Source of the DNA: Adiantum capillus-veneris
Taxonomy: Eukaryota; Streptophyta; Polypodiopsida; Polypodiales; Pteridaceae
Length of the DNA stretch: 64,000 nt
Reading direction: 5' to 3'
Assembly: GCA_014529385.2 (NCBI GenBank)
Contig: CM043950.1
Location: 78,361,435-78,425,434, forward strand
The notes beneath the pieces are model-generated. The model did no database searches and was not told where the DNA came from. It saw only the letters and a program-made list of their open reading frames with translations. How positions within the stretch are numbered: the first letter of the stretch is position 1; each line of letters begins with the position of its first letter. Below, piece by piece: positions 1 through 9,775 of the stretch. The position numbers and the translations under genes are program-made.

Positions 1-382
1 AACATCCCAAAGTAAAATTGGCCCCTAGATTTTATGGCCCATTCAAAATCCTTCAACAGATAAATGACAATGCGTTCCGCTTGGGCATTCCCTCACATTG
101 GAAAATACACAATTCCTTCTATGTTAGTTTGTTGAGACCACACAAAGGACCTATTCCCGATACTCCTTCCACAACTGACCCCCCCTTAATTGAGGACGAT
201 GAAGAAATTCTGACTCCCGAAATAATTTTAGATCATGACATGATCACTACTCGCACCGGAACCAATACAGAAGATATTTAGTAAAATACAAAAACCATTC
301 TTTGGAAGAGTGTCAATGGATTTCTGAACAATTGCTACGTCCACACTTGGCATCACTTGATACTTGCATACCACACACCTAG
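1..382 (+). pseudogene. Ty3/gypsy chromovirus pol, 3' end (integrase tail and chromodomain), frameshifted
   Basis: This is the C-terminal part of a chromovirus integrase, which inserts the element cDNA and uses a chromodomain to bind chromatin. Visible are the GPF/Y module (YGPFKIL near 36-56), the block HWKIHNSFYVSLLRP at about 99-143, and a chromodomain beginning near the codons for PEIILDHD. The frame changes near 262-270: the first frame stops at 279-281, while the neighbouring frame continues with YLVKYKNHSLEECQW and ends at the TAG at 380-382. An indel has therefore split the chromodomain. The 5' part lies outside the window. The same blocks occur on the other strand in the intact chromovirus at 57919-63153, but with clearly different residues, so this is another family. 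Confidence 0.88.
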
Positions 383-385
383 AGA

Positions 386-618
386 CACAGATTCGCCGAT
401 TTAGGCAGTGCCTCTCTTCTAGTGTAGATTCGCCGATTTAGGCAACACAACTTTTAAAAGTGCAGATCCGCCAATTTAGGCAGCACTATTATAGATTCGC
501 CGGTTTAGGCAACACGAATTCAAAATGCATATTCGCCGATTTAGGCAGCATTAGTGCAGATACGCCGATTTATGCAGCACGACCATTGGTGTAGATCCGC
601 CGATCTAGGAAACACCAA
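386..618. repeat. Array of seven hairpin units with a conserved 19-nt core
   Basis: A core close to AGATTCGCCGATTTAGGCA starts at 389, 426, 464, 493, 529, 558 and 593, with spacings of 37, 38, 29, 36, 29 and 35. In six of the seven units the bases flanking the core are complementary although they differ between units: CAC/GTG, GTGT/ACAC, GTGC/GCAC, AATGC/GCATT, GTGC/GCAC and TTGGTGT/ACACCAA. Unit four (493) lacks pairing arms. The core itself contains GCC-GATTTA-GGC. The array starts just after the pol stop codon, so it lies in the 3' untranslated segment of the chromovirus. Function unknown. Confidence 0.8.
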
Positions 619-710
619 ATTACTAGACCACTCTACCAGTGGCTGGCCACCACTGTCGCTAGCTTGGTTTTGGTAACAATTGAGGAAAATTGTCTTTCAA
701 CCCCGGGGTA

Positions 711-1450
<740 letters not shown>

Positions 1451-2541
1451 ACCCTCCCTATTCAATTGTGGAGTTTAATTCTTCCATAAGGGTTCGCTTG
1501 ACATCTATATAACTTTGATCTTTGATACTGATTTTTGTAGTGATCTCTTTATGTCTCAAGTAGATATAGTCATAGCCCCAATCTTGTACAATTTTGAGCT
1601 GACGCTGTCAGGAGTTTTTTGGAGTAAGGGATTGCGCATATGTACATACCCATGCATGGTGCATCAAATAAAGAATTTCACATTTTCCAGGGCCAAGTTG
1701 TTATGTGGGGCCCACATGTGTACAGGTAGGACAGCATGTACATAGTGCATCGATTTTCACTATTACCAGTACCAGTGTGCTTTTTCTATAATAATGAGGA
1801 GTTGGTAGCGCGTAAAACTTCTCGAGGAAGCTATCCACGGGCTGACGACATGAGGTGAGCAGGTGCATCACATGGCATCTAGTGGCGTGAGGAGGTCGAA
1901 CGAGGTCAATATTTGCACGTGGATGAGTACGGACACAACGTGGGTGTTTCCTTGTGATAATTATGCAGAAACGTCATCATGAGGACCATAGTTTGGGGCC
2001 ACTTCACGTGGTGGTGGGATGCATTATTGGAAAAGTTGAGTGCCAGGTGTGCGGATGATGCAAAAAGGTGACAACTATGCACTGCGAGGTCAGTTTTTGG
2101 CCTGTTCGGGGTCCGTTTGAGGTCATCTAAAAGGCCAAGGGTGCCCAAGTAAAAAAGCTAAGTGTGGGAATTGAAAAAACAGAGAGAAGACCAGAAAAAA
2201 CGTGGAGAAGAGAGAGGAACAGCCGCAACTTTGTTTTTTTGGTTTTTTGAGCCTGTTTTTGGCCATAAACTGCTCATCCGAGGTCGGATTTGAGCACTTT
2301 GACATTGTAGACTGGGGTTTTGGGCCATTGCGGACGCGATGGCACTGTCCATTTTGCCAAATTTCTCACTCTTTTTCTGCTGTTTTGGATGTGTAAGTTT
2401 CTCCTATGAGAGAAGATTCTGCTTCAATTTGTGATTGTATCTGGTATCTTTTACCCATATTGTGTGAGCTATCTGGCCCATTGGTGTTGGCCCAAGCTCT
2501 ATTGAATCTAAACATAAAAAATTCTCCTCTTTTGAGCTGAG

Positions 2542-2545
<4 letters not shown>
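1451..2545. other. Unassigned stretch, no gene recognised
   Basis: About 1.1 kb of mixed-composition sequence. The short open frames (for example 1515-1745 plus and 1906-2148 minus) show no motif I recognise and are broken by stops in all frames. It may be flank of the left-edge chromovirus or decayed retroelement. Confidence 0.5.

Positions 2546-2550
<5 letters not shown>

Positions 2551-2610
<60 letters not shown>
2551..2610. repeat. (GT)30 microsatellite at a retroelement breakpoint
   Basis: A perfect GT run. It abuts the place where similarity of the minus-strand protease fragment (2640-2978) to the intact-frame relative at 32780-36412 ends. Confidence 0.97.
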
Positions 2611-2611
<1 letters not shown>

Positions 2612-2639
2612 TCTGTGTGGAGTGGGTAAACGGGTAGTC

Positions 2640-2978
2640 TCTCTCCTCTCACTCCATCGGTGTGTTCCCAATATGATATCAAAGTTGCTCCTCTTGTCAA
2701 AATTCATTATAGCAAAGGTGCGCTCATACGCAATTCCACAAGAGGATACAATGATTTGTTCTAACATTCCTATCAGTCTCTCCATGTATCCATCTGCTAA
2801 TTGCAGTTTCATTCGGGTTCTCCTTAGAGCAGGCTTTCCCCATTTTTCCCACATTCCCTTGGTTGCTATGGCAATTCCAGCCCCACTATCTAATATCACA
2901 ATCCTCTTTACTCCTTTGTATTCCATAGGTAAGGTCGTGTTTCCTTCTTCTCCCTCGCAGTAGTCTCCCACCTTATTT
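2640..2978 (-). pseudogene. Athila/Tat-like Ty3 retropepsin fragment (gag-linked protease)
   Basis: Minus-strand translation gives a retropepsin-like aspartic protease: the lead-in VGDYCEGEEGNTTLP, the active site ILDSGAGIAIATK (catalytic Asp codon at 2888-2890) and the block KLQLADGYME. It matches the protease end of the giant element's gag ORF (about residues 985-1090 there) almost block for block, but here the catalytic Asp is present. It continues directly into 9776-13589 once the LINE at 2979-9758 and one copy of its target duplication are taken out. Downstream (lower coordinates) similarity ends at the (GT)n run and no RT or integrase of this copy follows, so it is truncated. Confidence 0.85.
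2962..2978. repeat. Target site duplication of the L1 LINE, left copy
   Basis: AGTCTCCCACCTTATTT, identical to 9759-9775. The 17-bp length is typical of target-primed reverse transcription. Confidence 0.95.
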
Positions 2979-3110
2979 TTTTCCGAGAAAAAGATCTTTT
3001 TATTACTTAATGAAATTGCCCATAGGGCTACAACCACCTCTTCGAGAGAGGGCTACAACAAACATGATGGGGAGACTCTCCCGATGAAAAACACTATATG
3101 TACAATGAGG

Positions 3111-6100
3111 CTAAATCAAGAAATGGGGGGAGGGAAGAGCCACACTGGTGGACGGTAGTGCCATCTGAGTACACCCTTGGCCATGGTCAAAAAAGGCCCA
3201 CGACGCCAAAGTCGAAGGAAGGCCTCTCTGCGCTCCCTCATGCGGTTGGAGCTGCCTTGAAGTCTCTCCAGCTATCCTCTGAGGGTATGGATCAGCTCTA
3301 ACCAAAGATCGCAAACAGTCTCTACTGGTGGTATAGGGCGAGCCTCAAAGATGCGGAAGCAACGGGCCCGCCAGATGAACCAGAGTGTCAGGCCACTGAT
3401 GAGCACTCCTCTCTCTCACTGCACCACTCTTGTGGAGTAAGCTCTGTGGCAGGCTAGAGTGTAGGTCGCCCCCCCTGCATCACTATCATCCTGTTGGTGG
3501 AAGATAGCTCAAACTGAAGTGCCGGGCCCATGAGAGTGGACCAAGAAGCGGTCCCCCAAGTGTACTGTCGAGCCGTGGAAAGAGCAGGCATCAGCCGAAG
3601 AACACGAAGCCACACCTGATGTGCCAAGGGACAGTCCCAAAGACACTGACACTGACTCTCCACAAGATGGTCACAAGCTACACATGCAACTGAGAGACCA
3701 CTATGCACTAGCCAGCTCCCAACTGTTGTAGCTCTGTGTGCGACCAGCCCACTGAAACAAAGTGACTCACCTCAGCTGTCTAGAATCCCACAACCTCTGC
3801 CAAGAACTTAGTTGTGAGACCCTCCTCCTGCCAATGAGGTGCTGCAGTAGGGAGAGCCTCTCTCTGTGCTACCAGTATGTGACGTCCCAGTCGAACAGTG
3901 TACTGAAAGAAAGGGACACATGGGTGGTCTGCAGAAGAGAAAGGATCCCTCCAAAGCCACTCTCCAAGATCCCACAATACTCGTGTCACTGGACAACACT
4001 CTCAAGCCCAAAGTCTCCAGTGTCCAGTCTCAAGAGCAGCTGGGTCAGGATCGATGACACAAGTCCTCCCACAGATGCCCACCACTCGGCCACCTACAGG
4101 GCCTCTACTGCAAGTCTCTCTAAGTATCCCTCACCCTGTAACTCAAAAAACAAGGAGGGAACAGTCTCTGAGCAAGCCCGAACTGAGATGAGAACCTCAA
4201 GTCGCGTGAAGGCTCCCATCCATTTGGACGCTGTTGACTCGAGAGGTGTGAGTCACTCAACTGGAATTGCCTCTGCGATGTCCTAGCACATGCTCTACAC
4301 CCTCTCATGCCCTGAAGCTCAAAGCCCTGCAGCTCCTCTGACAAGCCTGAAAACTGTAACCAGTCACCTAAAGAGCATGTTGGACCTGCTGCCATGGCAC
4401 CCCAGGAAACATGGGGCCGACTACCAACCAAGTCGCCTCTCTGAGTGCTAACCATGGGGTTCCAAACAAGGAGCTATCGCGCAGGCACTCCTCCGTGCAA
4501 GTAGGTTGTCAGTACTCCAAGCCTCACCGCAAGTGCTCCCAAGATCGAAGCAAACCCACAGTGAAGCGGTCCTCCAGTCTCCTGCTCAAACCAACTCTGC
4601 GCATCTCTGTGAAGATCCATCTCGTCGAAGGTTTCCAATGGCCTCTTGCCTGAGGCACCCTAGCATAAAGCCGCTGTAGCAAGAACTCCTTCCAGGCCTC
4701 CTCACCTGGATGAAGTCCTCAGATGATGAACGTCCCAAGAAGGGCTCTGCTCTGTTGTGCTGGGTCGATGATCCCAAGCCCTCCCTGTGAACAAGGAAGT
4801 GATGACCTGCCAAGCCACTTTGGCCCGGGCTGTCTGAGTGTCACGCCCTGACCAAAGGAAGTTTCTGATCAGCCTCCCCAGTTGGCTGATACAAGAACTC
4901 GAGAAGATCCAGCAAGAAGTGATATACCACATAGTAGCCAACAACACCTGGTTGGCCACTACAACTTTGCCAGCCAAAGAAAGTCGTGCGGAGCTCCAAT
5001 GTAACAGCTTCCTCTTAATAGAGAGGAGGAGGGGCGCAATCTGCTTCTCGGGAGACAAGTCCAAACCAACCTGACAACCCAAGTACCAAACTGCAATCCC
5101 TGGGGGGATCCACCTGAAACCCTCACCTGGCATCCAATCCGATACAAGAGCACTACCAACCGAGAAAGCCACTGTCTTTCTCCAGTTGATCAGTGCGCCA
5201 CATGCACAACATAAGGTCTCAAGAGCCTGCTCACAGCTGTGGAGGTTGGCTTCCTGGCCATTCAAGTACAAGGCTGTGTTGTCAGCAAACTCAGCGTCCA
5301 AGAGCTCATCTCCCGGAATAGCGAGTGCTAATCCCTGTAGACCAACCTGCTGCGACACCAAAAACTTGTTCATCGCCTCAGCATAGAACAGAAAGAGGAA
5401 TGGGTCAAGAGGGCAGCCCTATCTAACCAAACGTGTAAGCATGAAACGATCACCCCTACCTCCTGAAAAAAGTACTTGACTGTGTGCCCGTCTGTACAAA
5501 TTTGACACCCCTCTGATCCAAGCATTTGAGAAGCCCATCCTGCGTAGAGTGCCCTCCAAAAAGTCCCAATCAACTTTGTCGTAGGCCTTCTCAAAATCGA
5601 GAAGAATAATCAATAGATCCTCACCACGGAGCCGCGCTAGGGCAGAAGCCTCCCAAAAAGTAAAGATGCTGTCAAGGATACTGCGCTCCTTGACAAAACC
5701 TGTCTGGGTCCCATGTATAAGGCTCTCTAGTAGTGGTTGGATCCTCAAACTCAGAGCCTTGGCAAGAATTTTGTAGGCTGAGTTCAGGATGGTAATGGGG
5801 CACCACTGTCGAATCTCATCCAAGGAGCCACGCTCCTTGGGAATGAGGTAGATGAGACCCTCACTCATGCTGTCAGGCATCTCTCCTGTGTGCATGATGT
5901 ACTGAAAAGCACTACAAAGATCTGGGCCAAGCAAGTCCCAGTACTCCAAGAAAAAAATGGGAGTCAAGCCATCCTCACATGGACAACTACCACGGGGGAG
6001 TGCACTAAGAGCCGTGTGCAAATCCTCAAGCTGAAGTGGCAGCTCAAGCCTCTGACGCATCTCCTCAGTCACAAGGCAAGGCATTTGTGCCCACACCTAC

Positions 6101-7400
6101 TCCCTGCATGCATCCTGACGCTCTGACTGAGGCTCTGCAGACAGTAACTCACGATAAATTCAGTAGCAACTACATGCATGTCCTCTGGCTCAGAAGCAGC
6201 TGACCCGTCGAGCCTCCTCAACTGACTGACCTTGGCATACGTATGCCGAGGTCCCACTACCTCGAAGAAAGCCTTAGTCACTTTGTCACCCACCTGTGTC
6301 CACTGAGATGCCTGTCAATGGAAAGCAAACTCATGGCGCTGCTCCTCTGTGATAACAAGCTCCTGGAGAGCTTGTTGTAACTGCTCCTCCAACCAAGGAA
6401 TGTCTAGATGTTTCTCCTGCATCCTTTGCAAGGAAGCAATGCCTCGTCTAAGATGCTGCTCTTCCTCTCTCGCTGCAGCCAAGAGAGCCAACGACTCTTG
6501 GATAAAGAAACGACTAAGACAAGCTAGTCCTGAGGCCACTCTGTCAGCGGAGAATCCTGCATGTCCAAGCTCTCTGTCCAAAGAGCCTCTACTCGCTCTC
6601 TGAGTGCAGAGTCCAGCAAGACCCTCTTATGGATGCAAAGCATTGTGCTCCCCCTCATCTGTCTATCTGCCCCACTGAGAGGATCATTAGTGCATGGTCC
6701 GAGAAGGAAGTCCCTGCCAAAATGCCAATTGTCCCATCCAAGTCACAAAAATGGTCACTAGTGTAGAACCGATCTATCCGCGATAGATTCACTCCTCCCA
6801 CTCTGTGGTCCAGACGAGAGAAGGCCAGGCTGTTTGGGGGCCTCACCAAGCTAGAGTGCTGTCACACATCCAAAACCCTCAGTCATACAAAACCTCTCCC
6901 AAGATGCCAGCTCAACTCCATGCATAGTAGCATGGCTACCACCAATCCTGTCAGAAGGATCCTCCAACATTGTTGAAGTCACCCCCTATGCACCACTGCT
7001 CTACCTACGGCAGAGACTCAACAATCTGTGACCAAAACTCTGCTTGTGCACTTGCCACATTGGGCGTATATATGTTCACAAAGCCCATAAGGCAACATTG
7101 AATCTGCATAGGGATCCACTAAGCCCTGCCTGGCACAATAATCCCTCTGTCCACAATGGTCTGCTGCAAAGAATCCGCAATAGTCATACATACCCCACCC
7201 TGGATTCCTGCAGGTCCAAAAGCAGGTGACCAAAAAGTATCATGTCGTCCACGCAAGAGCTGACCACAACGTCTAATTCGGCTCTCACACAGATGATGCT
7301 CCTGTAGCATAAGGAGATCAATCTCGCCTCCCACAAGGCAACACTGAAGCTCCTGACGTGGTCGGCCCCTCTGACGCTGAAGTTGGGGCCCACCTAGACC
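3111..7400 (-). pseudogene. LINE ORF2: endonuclease, reverse transcriptase, zf-RVT-like tail (decayed)
   Basis: ORF2 nicks target DNA and copies the LINE RNA at the nick. From the 5' side there is APE-type endonuclease sequence (LLMLQEHHL near 7310, SRIDRFYTSDHF and SDHALMILS at about 6680-6790), a linker with GDKVTKAFFEV (about 6270), reverse transcriptase (LDFEKAYDKVDW near 5580 and a palm block near 5280), and a tail with ESQCQCLWDCPLAHQVW (about 3610-3660) like the plant zf-RVT domain. Breaks include a TAG at 5419-5421 just before GCPLDPF, where the family has RQGCPL, and several frame changes. The palm motif reads FADN instead of FADD, so a metal-binding Asp is lost (5278-5289). Catalytically dead. 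Confidence 0.88.
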
Positions 7401-8158
7401 CTACACGTTCCATGAGACAATCCTCATGGGGAGCGAGAGAGAACAGATGTTGCCGCAGTAGCTTAACGTGTTATCTTTGAGGGTGACTTGGATGGGGAGT
7501 AATCTACATCCGAGAGTCCTCTAGATAGGCGTGACTGCAAAGAGTGCTTGGCCCAAGCCCAAGTAGACTGAGCCGTACGTAAAGCAACCTCCTCTGTTCA
7601 GGAGTCCTCATGAATGTGTACATAGCATGGCGAGCACTATGTATCAGAAAATAAGTGAACCACAATGTGTCTACATCCTGCTGCATCTGGAGGGGTCACC
7701 GCAAATTTGGCCAATGGCCACAAAGTCTGCAGCATGTCTGTAATTCCTAGGTCTCTCATGTGGTGAGAGAACTCTAGGGACTGTGTATGCAACCACTCCA
7801 ACACTCAGTCGAGAGTCCACTCAGTCTGGTCCCTACCACAAAGGGGAAAAGAGAAGCCAACCACTAAGTCCAAGGCCTCTATCCCCCTAGCTGCAAGGAA
7901 CAGAACATGAACCCTGAAGCAGGCTGCCTCATGGTCTGCTAAGGAGTCGCTGAGAAAGCGTATAAAGTCATAGTTAAAGAAGTCCCGACGGTGCCGAATG
8001 TCAAAGCTCGTCAGACCACAAGGAACTGCTACAAAGGGAGATGTCTGTACCTGTAAAGGGGGTCGCAAGAAAGGTTGTCCCTCTCTTGCCAAGCGACTCG
8101 TGGCAAAGGCGTTGCCAAGAGATCTCCTATTAGCCGGGGATGGCCCTGTCTCCTGGGG

Positions 8159-8335
8159 CGACTGTGGAACTAGAGCGGGAGCGGGGGTGTAGGAGCAGGG
8201 GGAGGTGGGGGAAGGGGGAGGGGGGGAGAAGAGGGGCGAGGGGGACCGGCAGAGGTGAAGGGGCGAGGAGAAGAGGCGGCGGGAGAAGAAGGCGGGGGGG
8301 GGGGGTGGAACTCGGGAGGAGGGGGGTCTGTCAAG
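8159..8335. repeat. G-rich low-complexity tract within the LINE
   Basis: A strongly purine/G-skewed stretch (plus strand) with repeated GGGGAGG and a G-run near 8293-8304. It lies between ORF1 and ORF2 of the LINE and has G-quadruplex potential on the plus strand, which is the antisense strand of the element. Confidence 0.7.
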
Positions 8336-8377
8336 GGTGAAGTTGAGGTGGGGACTGGAGCAGTGACCTCCTCCTGC

Positions 8378-9342
8378 TCAAGAGGACCAAATCGGTTCCC
8401 CGTGGGAACCCACTATTGTTGGGCAGGCGCCTAAGGACCACCCTGAGTGCCAGGCTATCATTGTGTCCCCTCCCGTCGTCGACCACGAACCTGCTGCCAT
8501 CCCTCTTCCGCTGGAGCCCCAGGCTCGGAGGGTGGCTCTACCTGTGTGCTCTGTGTCTCTGCCTGTGGCTGCTGGCCTGGGCTGCTGGCCAGCCCTTGCA
8601 GGTTGGGGCTGAGTCTGTGGTGTAGGTCGGGGCCTCCTCCGTGGACAGGTCTTCGCAAGATGGCCCATTTGTCAACAAATGAAGCACTGGTTCGGGAGGC
8701 CCGAGTACTCCACGCTCTGTCTAAACCAACCCCCACTCACCCGAGGAAGGAGGATGACCTTCGGGAGAGTGTGAGTGTCCCTAACCAGAACGCAAACCGA
8801 GGGAATGTCGGTCGCCTTGGAGCTACTGAGGCTGTTTTGCGAGGTGTCTCCAGAACAGTCCCAATCGTTGAGCCTATCCTGGACAAAAGTGGTAGGTACT
8901 CCCTTCACAAACCAGAAAAGCAGACGGAGATGGGAATGTCTGCCTCCTCTACCAAGACATCTGAAGCAAGGTCAAAACCATGTCTCCACTGTCGAAAGTG
9001 GGCTCGAGCTGCTCGAATGGTCAAGGGGCTCATGGCGATGACCTTGGACGCCATCTCAGAGGTCTCAAACTTGATTTGATAGTAGCCTCATCCAAGGATC
9101 TGAACGTCCAAGATCTTGCCCACCTCTGCAAGAAGGTGGGCGTGGAGAAGGTCACACAGCTCTCCTCTGCTAGATTCGGTGCCGCGAATCTTGTAGATGA
9201 CAGAAGTCGCCTGCAAGCGCTCTACCTCTGCGGCTAGGCTCGCTTGCTCTGTTGGTGAAAGAGCAAGTCGAATGGTGGGCTCATCGGGGTTGGGCGAGGG
9301 GACTTTGGAGGAGTCCCTGTGTGGCAAAGCTTGAGCCTCCAT
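8378..9342 (-). pseudogene. LINE ORF1: DUF4283-like domain and CCHC zinc knuckle, nonsense-mutated
   Basis: ORF1 proteins of plant L1 elements bind the LINE RNA. The N-terminal part (9088-9342) begins MEAQALPHRD and holds LALSPTEQASLAAEVERL and a DUF4283-like start ending ...VGKILDVQILG. A TGA follows, and the same frame continues with GYYQIKFETSEM. Further on a CX2CX4HX4C knuckle is read as CFIC, stop, QMGHLAKTC (8650-8690), followed by a Pro/Gln/Arg-rich tail. Both nonsense codons are TGA where CGA (Arg) is likely, fitting deamination of a methylated CpG. The assignment to DUF4283 rests on recognition of layout and motifs, not on a search. Confidence 0.75.
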
Positions 9343-9649
9343 CTGTGTCTGCTGTTGTGAAGAAAAAACGAAGAATCATTGATGAAAGAAGGCCGGGGAT
9401 GCGAGGTGTGGCTGGTGGGATTGGGAGGCGGGACTGGCGGGCTGAGGCAAAAGGCGGGGCAGCAGTCAGGTAGGGCAGCAGCGAAGGGCAGGCAGGGTGA
9501 CAGGCGGAGGTGATAGCGGGCGGGGCAAAGGGCAGGGTGATAGACAGGCAGAGGGCAGCGGGCGGGGATGGGCAGTGCGCTAGAGGTTGCATGCAGTAGG
9601 TGCAGGCGGCAAGGACAGGTGGGGAGGGGGCAGCGATGGCGCGCGAGGA

Positions 9650-9666
9650 CCGGGGGGGGGGGGGGG
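9650..9666. repeat. Poly-G run
   Basis: A 17-bp G run in the G-rich 5' region of the LINE (about 9360-9710), which is otherwise a variable GGCAGGGC-type repeat. Confidence 0.8.
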
Positions 9667-9758
9667 ATGGCGAGAGGTGGACACGGCAGCAGCGAGCAGA
9701 GGGTGTTATGAAGGTTCCACTCTTCCTAAGCACGAAACATAAGATTTTTGAAGCGGAC

Positions 9759-9775
9759 AGTCTCCCACCTTATTT
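9759..9775. repeat. Target site duplication of the L1 LINE, right copy
   Basis: AGTCTCCCACCTTATTT, identical to 2962-2978. Confidence 0.95.

Larger units (their letters stand above)
2979..9758 (-). mobile_element. L1-type LINE, about 6.8 kb, inserted in an Athila/Tat-like gag-protease
   Basis: The element reads on the minus strand. Its 3' end at the low coordinate carries a short A-tail (T-run at about 2976-2983), and its 5' end is at 9758. It is flanked by a perfect 17-bp duplication (2962-2978 and 9759-9775). ORF1 (zinc knuckle, DUF4283-like) lies at about 8378-9342, and ORF2 (APE-type endonuclease, reverse transcriptase, zf-RVT-like tail) at about 3454-7400. Both are broken by nonsense codons and frameshifts, so it cannot move by itself. 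A related truncated copy lies at 54225-56113. Confidence 0.92.

Noticed and set aside
386-618. CRISPR-like look of the short repeat array
   Set aside because: Repeats are imperfect, spacing varies between 29 and 38, spacers are very short and the context is a plant retroelement.
2366-3037. 223-codon minus-strand frame taken as one gene
   Set aside because: It is a chimera: LINE end, protease fragment, (GT)n read as Thr-His, and unrelated sequence.
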